From: Saccoglossus kowalevskii
Taxonomy: Eukaryota > Hemichordata > Enteropneusta > Harrimaniidae
Length of the DNA stretch: 50,350 bases
Direction: 5' to 3'
Assembly (NCBI RefSeq): GCF_000003605.2
Contig: NW_003141462.1
Coordinates: forward strand, 1-50,350
In this document: in pieces, positions 1 to 12,359 of the stretch
How positions within the stretch are numbered: the stretch's first letter is position 1
Layout: each line of letters starts with the position of its first letter
The notes under the pieces: generated by a model
The model's database searches: none
Seen by the model: the letters and a program-made list of their open reading frames with translations, nothing else
Told to the model about the DNA's origin: nothing
Translations under genes and position numbers: made by a program

Positions 1-985
1 GAGTGGGATACCATTATAGAGGTCAGTCAAATTCAGCCATACTATTTAGAGTGGGAATACCATTATAGAGGTCAGTCAAGTTCAGCCATACTATTTGGAG
101 TGGGGATACCATTATCGAGGTCAGTCAAGTTCAGCCATACTATTTAGAGTGGGAATACCATTATAGAGGTCAGTCAAGTTCAGCCATAATATTTGGAGTG
201 GGGATACCATTATAGAGGTCAGTCAAGTTCAGCCATAATATTTGGAGTGGGGATACCATTATAGAGGTCAGTCAAGTTCAGCCATAATATTTGGAGTGGG
301 GATACCATTATAGAGGTCAGTCAAGTTCAGCCATAATATTTAGAGTGGGGATACCATTATAGAGGTCAGTCAAGTTCAGCCATGCTGTTTAGAGTGGGAA
401 TACCATTATAGAGGTCAGTCAAGTTCAGCCATAATATTTGGAGTGGGAATACCATTATAGAGGTCAGTCAAATTCAGCCATAATATTTGGAGTGGGGATA
501 CCATTATAGAGGTCAGTCAAGTTCAGCCATAATATTTGGAGTGGGGATACCATTATAGAGGTCAGTCAAGTTCAGCCATAATATTTGGAGTGGGAATACC
601 ATTATAGAGGTCAGTCAAATTCAGCCATAATATTTGGAGTGGGGATACCATTATAGAGGTCAGTCAAGTTCAGCCATAATATTTGGAGTGGGGATACCAT
701 TATAGAGGTCAGTCAAGTTCAGCCATACTATTTAGAGTGGGAATACCATTATAGAGGTCAGTTAAATTCAGCCATAATATTTGGAGTGGGGATACCATTA
801 TAGAGGTCAGTCAAATTCAGCCATAATATTTGGAGTTGGGATACCATTATAGAGGTCAGTCAAGTTCAGCCATACTATTTGGAGTGGGAATACCATTATA
901 GAGGTCAGTCAAATTCAGCCATAATATTTAGAGTGGGGATACCATTATAGAGGTCAGTCAAGTTCAGCCATAATATTTGGAGGGG
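1..985 (+). repeat. Left domain rich in position-1 A variants
   Basis: About 20 monomers, many with TTTAGAG in place of TTTGGAG (position 1 G to A), often coupled to A at position 9 (GTGGGAATACC) and C at position 44 (ATACTATTT). A rare GCTG variant lies near 383 and a CpG-containing TTATCGAGG near 113. The stretch around 730-950, containing GTTAAATTCAGCC and GGAGTTGGG monomers in order, reappears at about 32,410-32,630, so part of this domain has been copied. The window begins at monomer position 2 in a 48-bp-type copy. Confidence 0.9.
69..84 (+). promoter_or_regulatory. First intact DR4-like element (repeated in most monomers)
   Basis: AGGTCA at 69-74, spacer GTCA at 75-78 and AGTTCA at 79-84 form a direct repeat of two nuclear-receptor half-sites (RGKTCA) with four-base spacing. 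In monomer coordinates this is 22-37, and it recurs every 49 bp wherever position 33 is G. Monomers with A at position 33 (AATTCA) keep only the first half-site. DR4 elements are the known layout for RXR heterodimers with TR, LXR, CAR or PXR. The motif is seen directly; binding is inferred and would matter only if the host is an animal with such receptors. It could equally be chance in a 49-bp unit that was then amplified. Confidence 0.3.
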
Positions 986-1260
986 GGGATACCATTATAG
1001 GAGGTCAGTCAAGTTCAGCCATACTATTTAATGGTGGGATACCATTATAGAGTCAGTCAAGTTCAGCATATATTTGGAGTGGGGATACCATATAGAGTCA
1101 GTCAAGTCAGCCATAATATTGGAGTGGGGATACCATTATAGAGGTCAGTCAAATTCAACCATAATATTGGAAGTGGGGATACCATTATAGAGGTCAGTCA
1201 AATTCAGCCATAATATTTGGAGTGGGGATACCATTATAGAGTCAGTCATATTCAACCATA
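985..1260 (+). repeat. Indel-rich degenerate monomers, patch 1
   Basis: Five to six consecutive monomers carry several small indels each: a lengthened G run (GGAGGGGGGGATACC), an inserted G in TATAGGAGG, a changed TTTAATGGTGGG, lost bases in TAGAGTCAG, TTCAGCATATATTTGG, CCATATAGAG, CAAGTCAGCC and AATATTGGAG. The surrounding array has almost none of these. The pattern of homopolymer and short-base slips resembles uncorrected sequencing consensus, but the final variant, GAGTCAGTCATATTCAACC near 1,232-1,250, recurs near 41,197-41,215, so at least that one is probably real. Confidence 0.85.
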
Positions 1261-2164
1261 ATATTTGGAGTGGGGATACCATTATAGAGGTCAGTCAAAT
1301 TCAGCCATAATATTTGGAGTGGGGGTACCATTATAGAGGTCAGTCAAGTTCAACCATAATATTTGGAGTGGGATACCATTATAGAGGTCAGTCAAGTTCA
1401 GCCATAATATTTGGAGTGGGGATACCATTATAGAGGTCAGTCAAATTCAACCATAATATTTGGAGTGGGGATACCATTATAGAGGTCAGTCAAGTTCAGC
1501 CATAATATTTGGAGTGGGGATACCATTATAGAGGTCAGTCAAGTTCAACCATAATATTTGGAGTGGGGATACCATTATAGAGGTCAGTCAAGTTCAGCCA
1601 TAATATTTGGAGTGGGGATACCATTATAGAGGTCAGTCAAGTTCAACCATAATATTTGGAGTGGGATACCATTATAGAGGTCAGTCAAGTTCAGCCATAA
1701 TATTTGGAGTGGGGATACCATTATAGAGGTCAGTCAAGTTCAACCATAATATTTGGAGTGGGGATACCATTATAGAGGTCAGTCAAGTTCAGCCATAATA
1801 TTTGGAGTGGGGATACCATATATAGAGGTCAGTCAAGTTCAGCCATAATATTTGGAGTGGGGATACCATTATAGAGGTCAGTCAAGTTCAGCCATAATAT
1901 TTTGAGTGGGGATACCATTATAGAGGTCAGTCAAGTTCAGCCATAATATTTGGAGTGGGGATACCATTATAGAGGTCAGTCAAGTTCAGCCATAATATTT
2001 GGAGTGGGGATACCATTTATAGAGGTCAGTCAAGTTCAGCCATAATATTTGGAGTGGGGATACCATTATAGAGGTCAGTCAAGTTCAGCCATAATATTTG
2101 GAGTGGGGATACCATTATAGAGGTCAGTCAAGTTCAGCCATAATATTTGGAGTGGGGATACCAT

Positions 2165-2175
2165 TATAAAGGTCA
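2165..2175 (+). promoter_or_regulatory. Position-21 A variant: TATAAA overlapping AAAGGTCA
   Basis: This is the first of roughly 100 monomers (count by eye) in which TATAGAGG is replaced by TATAAAGG. The single G-to-A change creates a TATA-box-like TATAAA at 2,165-2,170 and an exact NBRE octamer AAAGGTCA at 2,168-2,175, the known monomer site of NR4A nuclear receptors, while leaving the DR4 half-site intact. There is no other promoter context, so function is conjecture. The variant is useful as a marker: none occurs before this point, many lie between 5 and 21 kb, and none between about 35.9 and 39.57 kb or 40.3 and 43.39 kb. Confidence 0.2.
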
Positions 2176-2264
2176 GTCAAGTTCAGCCATAATATTTGGA
2201 GTGGGGATACCATTATAGAGGTCAGTCAAGTTCAGCCATAATATTTGGAGTGGGGATACCATTA

Positions 2265-3290
2265 TAGAGGTCAGTCAAATTCAACCATAATATTTGGAGT
2301 GGGATACCATTATAGAGGTCAGTCAAGTTCAGTCATAATATTTGGAGTGGGATACCATTATAGAGGTCAGTCAAGTTCAACCATACTATTTTGAGTGGGG
2401 ATACCATTATAGAGGTCAGTCAAATTCAGCCATAATATTTGGAGTGGGGATACCATTATAGAGGTCAGTCAAGTTCAACCATACTATTTTGAGTGGGGAT
2501 ACCATTATAGAGGTCAGTCAAGTTCAACCATAATATTTGGAGTGGGGTTACCATTATAGAGGTCAGACAAATTCAGCCATACTATTTGGAGTGGGGATAC
2601 CATTATAGAGGTCAGTCAAGTTCAACCATACTATTTTGAGTGGGGATACCATTATAGAGGTCAGTCAAGTTCAGCCATAATATTTGGAGTGGGGATACCA
2701 TTATAGAGGTCAGTCAAGTTCAGCCATAATATTTGGAGTGGGGATACCATTATAGAGGTCAGTCAAGTTCAGCCATAATATTTGGAGTGGGGATACCATT
2801 ATAAAGGTCGGTCAAATTCAACCATAATATTTGGAGTGGGGATACCATTATAGAGGTCAGTCAAGTTCAGCCATAATATTTGGAGTGGGGATACCATTAT
2901 AGAGGTCAGTCAAGTTCAGCCATAATATTTGGAGTGGGGATACCATTATAGAGGTCAGTCAAATTCAGCCATAATATTTGGAGTGGGGATACCATTATAG
3001 AGGTCAGTCAAGTTCAGCCATACTATTTGGAGTGGGGATACCATTATAAAGGTCAGTCAAATTCAGCCATAATATTTGGAGTGGGGATACCATTATAGAG
3101 GTCAGTCAAGTTCAGCCATAATATTTGGAGTGGGGATACCATTATAGAGGTCAGTCAAATTCAGCCATAATATTTGGAGTGGGGATACCATTATAGAGGT
3201 CAGTCAAATTCAACCATACTATTTTGAGTGGAGATACCATTATAGAGGTCAGTCAAGTTCAGCCATAATATTTGGAGTGAGGATACCATT
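2265..3290 (+). repeat. Segmental duplication D1, copy A
   Basis: About 21 monomers whose variant order matches the stretch at 46,873-47,850. Diagnostic shared features in order are two 48-bp GTGGGATACC monomers, T1 variants (CTATTTTGAG), a GGGGTTACC monomer followed by the substitution GTCAGACAAATTC at 2,561, an A21 monomer near 2,802, and a GTGGAGATACC then GTGAGGATACC pair near 3,230-3,285. The offset is 44,608 bp up to about 2,790 and 44,559 bp after it, so copy A has exactly one more 49-bp monomer. A third, partial relative lies at about 31,110-31,600. Confidence 0.9.
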
Positions 3291-3544
3291 ATAGAGGTCA
3301 GTCAAGTTCAGCCATAATATTTAGAGTGGGGATACCATTATAGAGGTCAGTCAAGTTCAGCCATAATATTTGGAGTGGGGATACCATTATAGAGGTCAGT
3401 CAAGTTCAGCCATACTATTTGGAGTGGGAATACCATTATAGAGGTCAGTCAAGTTCAGCCATAATATTTGGAGTTGGGATACCATTATAGAGGTCAGTCA
3501 AGTTCAGCCATACTATTTGGAGTGGGGATACCATTATAGAGGTC

Positions 3545-4035
3545 AGTCAAGTTCAACCATAATATTTGGAGTTGGGATACCATTATAGAGGTCAGTCAAG
3601 TTCAGCCATAATATTTGGAGTGGGGATACCATTATAGAGGTCAGTCAAGTTCAGCCATACTATTTGGAGTGGGGATACCATTATAGAGGTCAGTCAAGTT
3701 CAGCCATAATATTTGGAGTGGGGATACCATTATAGAGGTCAGTCAAGTTCAGCCATACTATTTAGTGTGGGGATACCATTATAGAGGTCAGTCAAGTTCA
3801 ACCATAATATTTGGAGTTGGGATACCATTATAGAGGTCAGTCAAGTTCAGCCATAATATTTGGAGTGGGGATACCATTATAGAGGTCAGTCAAGTTCAGC
3901 CATACTATTTGGAGTGGGGATACCATTATAGAGGTCAGTCAAGTTCAGCCATAATATTTGGAGTGGGGATACCATTATAGAGGTCAGTCAAGTTCAGCCA
4001 TAATATTTGGAGTGGGGATACCATTATAGAGGTCA
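3545..4035 (+). repeat. Five-monomer (245 bp) tandem duplication
   Basis: A run of five monomers starting with AACC-type plus GGAGTTGGG, then ATAATATTT, ATACTATTT, ATAATATTT and a final monomer, is followed by a second run in the same order. The GTTGGG markers at 3,571 and 3,816 are exactly 245 bp apart. The last monomer differs: the first run has TTTAGTGTGGGG near 3,765, absent from the second. This is a small, recent-looking unit of unequal exchange. Confidence 0.85.
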
Positions 4036-4210
4036 GTCAAATTCAGCCATGCTATTTAGAGTGGGAATACCATTATAGAGGTCAGTCAAATTCAGCCATA
4101 CTATTTAGAGTGGGGATACCATTATAGAGGTCAGTCAAGTTCAGCCATACTATTAAGAGTGGGAATACCATTATAGAGGTCAGTCAAATTCAGCCATACT
4201 ATTTGGAGTG
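4021..4210 (+). repeat. A1-rich island with GCTATTTAGAG and TATTAAGAG variants
   Basis: Monomers carrying CCATGCTATTTAGAG near 4,050 and CTATTAAGAGTGGG near 4,150 are rare in the array. The same order (GGAGTTGGG copies, then GCTATTTAGAG, then ATACTATTTAGAG) occurs at about 36,470-36,830, and TATTAAGAG occurs again only near 37,158. The copy at 36.4-36.8 kb lacks several monomers found in 3,410-4,140. Confidence 0.8.
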
Positions 4211-5469
4211 GGGATACCATTATAGAGGTCAGTAAAGTTCAGCCATAATATTTGGAGTGGGGATACCATTATAGAGGTCAGTCAAATTCAGCCATAATAT
4301 TTGGAGTGGGGATACCATTATAGAGGTCAGTCAAATTCAACCATACTATTTTGAGTGGAGATACCATTATAGAGGTCAGTCAAGTTCAGCCATAATATTT
4401 GGAGTGAGGATACCATTATAGAGGTCAGTCAAGTTCAGCCATAATATTTGGAGTGGGGATACCATTATAGAGGTCAGTCAAGTTCAACCATAATATTTGG
4501 AGTGGGGATACCATTATAGAGGTCAGTCAAGTTCAGCCATAATATTTGGAGTGAGGATACCATTATAGAGGTCAGTCAAGTTCAGCCATAATATTTGGAG
4601 TGGGGATACCATTATAGAGGTCAGTCAAATTCAGCCATAATATTTGGAGTGGGGATACCATTATAGAGGTCAGTCAAGTTCAGCCATAATATTTGGAGTG
4701 GGGATACCATTATAGAGGTCAGTCAAGTTCAGCCATACTATTTGGAGTGGGGATACCATTATAAAGGTCAGTCAAATTCAGCCATAATATTTGGAGTGGG
4801 GATACCATTATAGAGGTCAGTCAAGTTCAGCCATACTATTTGGAGTGGGGATACCATTATAGAGGTCAGTCAAGTTCAGCCATACTATTTGGAGTGGGGA
4901 TACCATTATAAAGGTCAGTCAAATTCAGCCATAATATTTGGAGTGGGGATACCATTATAGAGGTCAGTCAAGTTCAGTCATAATATTTGGAGTGGGGATA
5001 CCATTATAGAGGTCAGTCAAGTTCAGTCATAATATTTGGAGTGGGGATACCATTATAGAGGTCAGTCAAGTTCAACCATAATATTTGGAGTGGGGTTACC
5101 ATTATAGAGGTCAGTCAAGTTCAGCCATAATATTTGGAGTGGGGATACCATTATAAAGGTCAGTCAAGTTCAGCCATAATATTTGGAGTGGGGATACCAT
5201 TATAGAGGTCAGTCAAGTTCAGCCATAATATTTGGAGTGGGGATACCATTATAGAGGTCAGTCAAGTTCAGCCATACTATTTGGAGTGGGGATACCATTA
5301 TAGAGGTCAGTCAAGTTCAGCCATAATATTTGGAGTGGGGATACCATTATAGAGGTCAGTCAAGTTCAGCCATAATATTTGGAGTGGGGATACCATTATA
5401 GAGGTCAGTCAAGTTCAGCCATAATATTTGGAGTGGGGATACCATTATAGAGGTCAGTCAAGTTCAGCC

Positions 5470-6300
5470 ATACTATTTGGAGTGGGGATACCATTATAGA
5501 GGTCAGTCAAGTTCAGCCATACTATTTTGAGTGGGGATACCATTATAGAGGTCAGTCAAGTTCAACCATACTATTTTGAGTGGGGATACCATTATAGAGG
5601 TCAGTCAAGTTCAACCATAATATTTGGAGTGGGGATACCATTATAGAGGTCAGTCAAGTTCAACCATAATATTTGGAGTGGGGATACCATTATAGAGGTC
5701 AGTCAAGTTCAGTCATAATATTTGGAGTGGGGATACCATTATAGAGGTCAGTCAAGTTCAGTCATAATATTTGGAGTGGGGATACCATTATAGAGGTCAG
5801 TCAAGTTCAACCATAATATTTGGAGTGAGGTTACCATTATAGAGGTCAGTCAAGTTCAGTCATAATATTTGGAGTGGGGATACCATTATAAAGGTCAGTC
5901 AAGTTCAGCCATAATATTTGGAGTGGGGATACCATTATAGAGGTCAGTCAAGTTCAGCCATAATATTTGGAGTGGGGATACCATTATAGAGGTCAGTCAA
6001 GTTCAGCCATAATATTTGGAGTGGGGATACCATTATAGAGGTCAGTCAAGTTCAGCCATAATATTTGGAGTGGAAATACCATTATAGAGGTCAGTCAAGT
6101 TCAGCCATACTATTTGGAGTGGGAATACCATTATAAAGGTCAGTCAAGTTCAGCCATACTATTTGGAGTGGGAATACCATTATAGAGATCAGTCAAATTC
6201 AGCCATAATATTTGGAGTGGGGATAACCATTATAGAGGTCAGTCAAGTTCAGCCATACTATTTGGAGTGGGGATACCATTATAAAGGTCAGTCAAATTCA
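5470..6300 (+). repeat. Marker block P, copy 1 (shortened)
   Basis: Ordered marker monomers: two T1 copies (ATTTTGAG), two AACC copies, two AGTC copies, then GAGTGAGGTTACC at 5,827, another AGTC copy, an A21 copy, GAGTGGAAATACC at about 6,070 and a 50-bp GGATAACCATT monomer near 6,230. The same order occurs at 7,380-8,480 and 10,460-11,590. The distance between the GAGG and GGAAA markers is five monomers here against ten and nine in the next copies, so this copy has lost internal monomers, including the T1 plus GTGGGAATACC one. Confidence 0.85.
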
Positions 6301-7379
6301 GCCATACTATTTGGAGTGGGGATACCATTATAAAGGTCAGTCAAATTCAGCCATACTATTTGGAGTGGGAATACCATTATAGAGGTCAGTCAAATTCAGC
6401 CATAATATTTGGAGTGGGGATACCATTATAGAGGTCAGTCAAGTTCAGCCATAATATTTGGAGTGGGGATACCATTATAGAGGTCAGTCAAATTCAACCA
6501 TAATATTTGGAGTGGGGATACCATTATAGAGGTCAGTCAAATTCAGCCATAATATTTGGAGTGGGGATACCATTATAGAGGTCAGTCAAGTTCAGTCATA
6601 ATATTTGGAGTGGGGATACCATTATAGAGGTCAGTCAAGTTCAGCCATAATATTTGGAGTGGGGATACCATTATAGAGGTCAGTCAAGTTCAGCCATAAT
6701 ATTTGGAGTGGGGATACCATTATAGAGGTCAGTCAAATTCAACCATAATATTTGGAGTGGGGATACCATTATAGAGGTCAGTCAAGTTCAACCATAATAT
6801 TTGGAGTGGGGATACCATTATAGAGGTCAGTCAAGTTCAGCCATAATATTTGGAGTGGGGATACCATTATAGAGGTCAGTCAAGTTCAACCATAATATTT
6901 GGAGTGGGGATACCATTATAGAGGTCAGTCAAGTTCAGCCATACTATTTTGAGTGGGGATACCATTATAAAGGTCAGTCAAGTTCAGCCATAATATTTGG
7001 AGTGGGGATACCATTATAGAGGTCAGTCAAGTTCAACCATAATATTTGGAGTGGGGATACCATTATAGAGGTCAGTCAAGTTCAACCATACTATTTTGAG
7101 TGGGAATACCATTATAGAGGTCAGTCAAGTTCAGCCATAATATTTGGAGTGGGGATACCATTATAAAGGTCAGTCAAGTTCAGCCATAATATTTGGAGTG
7201 GGGATACCATTATAGAGGTCAGTCAAGTTCAGTCATAATATTTGGAGTGGGGATACCATTATAAAGGTCAGTCAAGTTCAGCCATACTATTTGGAGTGGG
7301 GATACCATTATAGAGGTCAGTCAAGTTCAGCCATAATATTTGGAGTGGGGATACCATTATAGAGGTCAGTCAAGTTCAG

Positions 7380-8480
7380 CCATACTATTTGGAGTGGGGA
7401 TACCATTATAGAGGTCAGTCAAGTTCAGCCATACTATTTTGAGTGGGGATACCATTATAGAGGTCAGTCAAGTTCAACCATACTATTTTGAGTGGGGATA
7501 CCATTATAGAGGTCAGTCAAGTTCAACCATAATATTTGGAGTGGGGATACCATTATAGAGGTCAGTCAAGTTCAACCATAATATTTGGAGTGGGGATACC
7601 ATTATAGAGGTCAGTCAAGTTCAGTCATAATATTTGGAGTGGGGATACCATTATAGAGGTCAGTCAAGTTCAGTCATAATATTTGGAGTGGGGATACCAT
7701 TATAGAGGTCAGTCAAGTTCAACCATAATATTTGGAGTGAGGTTACCATTATAGAGGTCAGTCAAGTTCAGTCATAATATTTGGAGTGGGGATACCATTA
7801 TAAAGGTCAGTCAAGTTCAGCCATAATATTTGGAGTGGGGATACCATTATAGAGGTCAGTCAAGTTCAACCATAATATTTGGAGTGGGGATACCATTATA
7901 GAGGTCAGTCAAGTTCAACCATACTATTTTGAGTGGGAATACCATTATAGAGGTCAGTCAAGTTCAGCCATAATATTTGGAGTGGGGATACCATTATAAA
8001 GGTCAGTCAAGTTCAGCCATAATATTTGGAGTGGGGATACCATTATAGAGGTCAGTCAAGTTCAGCCATAATATTTGGAGTGGGGATACCATTATAGAGG
8101 TCAGTCAAGTTCAGCCATAATATTTGGAGTGGGGATACCATTATAGAGGTCAGTCAAGTTCAGCCATAATATTTGGAGTGGGGATACCATTATAGAGGTC
8201 AGTCAAGTTCAGCCATAATATTTGGAGTGGAAATACCATTATAGAGGTCAGTCAAGTTCAGCCATACTATTTGGAGTGGGAATACCATTATAAAGGTCAG
8301 TCAAGTTCAGCCATACTATTTGGAGTGGGAATACCATTATAGAGGTCAGTCAAATTCAGCCATAATATTTGGAGTGGGGATAACCATTATAGAGGTCAGT
8401 CAAGTTCAGCCATACTATTTGGAGTGGGGATACCATTATAAAGGTCAGTCAAATTCAGCCATACTATTTGGAGTGGGGAT
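7380..8480 (+). repeat. Marker block P, copy 2
   Basis: Same marker order as at 5,470-6,300, with GAGGTTACC at 7,739, T1 plus GTGGGAATACC near 7,930, GTGGAAATACC at 8,227 and GGATAACCATT near 8,380. The GAGG marker is 1,912 bp (39 monomers plus one base) after copy 1. The block runs on into a stretch with GTGGGAATACC, A21 and, at 8,678, the rare CCACTATAAAGG monomer followed by TTTGAAG monomers. Confidence 0.88.
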
Positions 8481-10459
8481 ACCATTATAAAGGTCAGTCA
8501 AATTCAGCCATACTATTTGGAGTGGGAATACCATTATAGAGGTCAGTCAAATTCAGCCATAATATTTGAAGTGGGGATACCATTATAGAGGTCAGTCAAG
8601 TTCAGCCATACTATTTGGAGTGGGGATACCATTATAAAGGTCAGTCAAATTCAGCCATACTATTTGGAGTGGGGATACCACTATAAAGGTCAGTCAAATT
8701 CAGCCATACTATTTGGAGTGGGAATACCATTATAGAGGTCAGTCAAATTCAGCCATAATATTTGAAGTGGGGATACCATTATAGAGGTCAGTCAAGTTCA
8801 GCCATAATATTTGGAGTGGGGATACCATTATAGAGGTCAGTCAAATTCAACCATAATATTTGGAGTGGGGATACCATTATAGAGGTCAGTCAAATTCAAC
8901 CATAATATTTGGAGTGGGGATACCATTATAGAGGTCAGTCAAGTTCAGTCATAATATTTGGAGTGGGGATACCATTATAGAGGTCAGTCAAATTCAGCCA
9001 TAATATTTGGAGTGGGGATACCATTATAGAGGTCAGTCAAGTTCAGCCATACTATTTGGAGTGGGGATACCATTATAAAGGTCAGTCAAGTTCAGTCATA
9101 ATATTTGGAGTGGGGATACCATTATAGAGGTCAGTCAAGTTCAGCCATAATATTTGGAGTGGGGATACCATTATAAAGGTCAGTCAAGTTCAGCCATAAT
9201 ATTTGGAGTGGGGATACCATTATAGAGGTCAGTCAAGTTCAGCCATAATATTTGGAGTGGGGATACCATTATAGAGGTCAGTCAAGTTCAGCCATAATAT
9301 TTGGAGTGGGGATACCATTATAGAGGTCAGTCAAGTTCAGCCATACTATTTGGAGTGGGGATACCATTATAGAGGTCAGTCAAGTTCAGCCATAATATTT
9401 GGAGTGGGGATACCATTATAGAGGTCAGTCAAGTTCAGCCATAATATTTGGAGTGGGGATACCATTATAGAGGTCAGTCAAGTTCAGCCATAATATTTGG
9501 AGTGGGAATACCATTATAGAGGTCAGTCAAGTTCAGCCATACTATTTGGAGTGGGAATACCATTATAAAGGTCAGTCAAGTTCAGCCATACTATTTGGAG
9601 TGGGAATACCATTATAAAGGTCAGTCAAGTTCAGCCATAATATTTGGAGTGGGGATACCATTATAGAGGTCAGTCAAGTTCAGCCATAATATTTGGAGTG
9701 GGAATACCATTATAGAGGTCAGTCAAGTTCAGCCATACTATTTGGAGTGGGAATACCATTATAAAGGTCAGTCAAGTTCAGCCATACTATTTGGAGTGGG
9801 AATACCATTATAGAGGTCATTCAAATTCAGCCATAATATTTGGAGTGGGGATACCATTATAGAGGTCAGTCAAATTCAGCCATAATATTTGGAGTGGGGA
9901 TACCATTATAGAGGTCAGTCAAGTTCAGCCATACTATTTGGAGTGGGGATACCATTATAGAGGTCAGTCAAGTTCAGCCATAATATTTGGAGTGGGGATA
10001 CCATTATAGAGGTCAGTCAAGTTCAGCCATACTATTTGGAGTGGGGATACCATTATAAAGGTCAGTCAAATTCAGCCATACTATTTGGAGTGGGGATACC
10101 ATTATAGAGATCAGTCAAATTCAACCATAATATTTGAAGTGGGGATACCATTATAGAGGTCAGTCAAGTTCAGCCATAATATTTGGAGTGGGGATACCAT
10201 TATAAAGGTCAGTCAAGTTCAGCCATAATATTTGGAGTGGGGATACCATTATAGAGGTCAGTCAAGTTCAGCCATAATATTTGGAGTGGGGATACCATTA
10301 TAGAGGTCAGTCAAGTTCAGTCATAATATTTGGAGTGGGGATACCATTATAAAGGTCAGTCAAGTTCAGCCATACTATTTGGAGTGGGGATACCATTATA
10401 GAGGTCAGTCAAGTTCAGCCATAATATTTGGAGTGGGGATACCATTATAGAGGTCAGTC

Positions 10460-11590
10460 AAGTTCAGCCATACTATTTGGAGTGGGGATACCATTATAGA
10501 GGTCAGTCAAGTTCAGCCATACTATTTTGAGTGGGGATATCATTATAGAGGTCAGTCAAGTTCAACCATACTATTTTGAGTGGGGATACCATTATAGAGG
10601 TCAGTCAAGTTCAACCATAATATTTGGAGTGGGGATACCATTATAGAGGTCAGTCAAGTTCAACCATAATATTTGGAGTGGGGATACCATTATAGAGGTC
10701 AGTCAAGTTCAGTCATAATATTTGGAGTGGGGATACCATTATAGAGGTCAGTCAAGTTCAGTCATAATATTTGGAGTGGGGATACCATTATAGAGGTCAG
10801 TCAAGTTCAACCATAATATTTGGAGTGAGGTTACCATTATAGAGGTCAGTCAAGTTCAGTCATAATATTTGGAGTGGGGATACCATTATAAAGGTCAGTC
10901 AAGTTCAGCCATAATATTTGGAGTGGGGATACCATTATAGAGGTCAGTCAAGTTCAACCATAATATTTGGAGTGGGGATACCATTATAGAGGTCAGTCAA
11001 GTTCAACCATACTATTTTGAGTGGGAATACCATTATAGAGGTCAGTCAAGTTCAGCCATAATATTTGGAGTGGGGATACCATTATAAAGGTCAGTCAAGT
11101 TCAGCCATAATATTTGGAGTGGGGATACCATTATAGAGGTCAGTCAAGTTCAGCCATAATATTTGGAGTGGGGATACCATTATAGAGGTCAGTCAAGTTC
11201 AGCCATAATATTTGGAGTGGGGATACCATTATAGAGGTCAGTCAAGTTCAGCCATAATATTTGGAGTGGAAATACCATTATAGAGGTCAGTCAAGTTCAG
11301 CCATACTATTTGGAGTGGGAATACCATTATAAAGGTCAGTCAAGTTCAGCCATACTATTTGGAGTGGGAATACCATTATAGAGGTCAGTCAAATTCAGCC
11401 ATAATATTTGGAGTGGGGATAACCATTATAGAGGTCAGTCAAGTTCAGCCATACTATTTGGAGTGGGGATACCATTATAAAGGTCAGTCAAATTCAGCCA
11501 TACTATTTGGAGTGGGGATACCATTATAAAGGTCAGTCAAATTCAGCCATACTATTTGGAGTGGGAATACCATTATAGAGGTCAGTCAAA
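10460..11590 (+). repeat. Marker block P, copy 3
   Basis: Same order again, with GAGGTTACC at 10,827, T1 plus GTGGGAATACC near 11,020, GTGGAAATACC at 11,266 and GGATAACCATT near 11,412. It is 3,088 bp (63 monomers plus one base) after copy 2. The interval between the GAGG and GGAAA markers is nine monomers, one fewer than copy 2. One monomer near 10,545 has GATATCATT in place of GATACCATT. Confidence 0.88.
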
Positions 11591-12359
11591 TTCAGCCATA
11601 ATATTTGAAGTGGGGATACCATTATAGAGATCAGTCAAATTCAACCATAATATTTGGAGTGGGAATACCATTATAGAGGTCAGTCAAATTCAGCCATAAT
11701 ATTTGAAGTGGGGATACCATTATAGAGGTCAGTCAAGTTCAGCCATAATATTTGGAGTGGGGATACCATTATAGAGGTCAGTCAAATTCAACCATAATAT
11801 TTGGAGTGGGGATACCATTATAGAGGTCAGTCAAGTTCAGCCATACTATTTGGAGTGGGGATACCATTATAGAGGTCAGTCAAATTCAACCATAATATTT
11901 GGAGTGGGGATACCATTATAGAGGTCAGTCAAGTTCAGCCATACTATTTGGAGTGGGGATACCATTATAGAGGTCAGTCAAATTCAACCATAATATTTGG
12001 AGTGGGGATACCATTATAAAGGTCAGTCAAGTTCAGCCATAATATTTGGAGTGGGGATACCATTATAGAGGTCAGTCAAGTTCAGCCATAATATTTGGAG
12101 TGGGGATACCATTATAGAGGTCAGTCAAGTTCAGCCATAATATTTGGAGTGGGGATACCATTATAGAGGTCAGTCAAGTTCAGCCATAATATTTGGAGTG
12201 GGGATACCATTATAAAGGTCAGTCAAGTTCAGCCATAATATTTGGAGTGGGGATACCATTATAGAGGTCAGTCAAGTTCAGCCATAAAATTTGGAGTGGG
12301 GATACCATTATAGAGGTCAGTCAAGTTCAGCCATAATATTTGGAGTGGGGATACCATTA

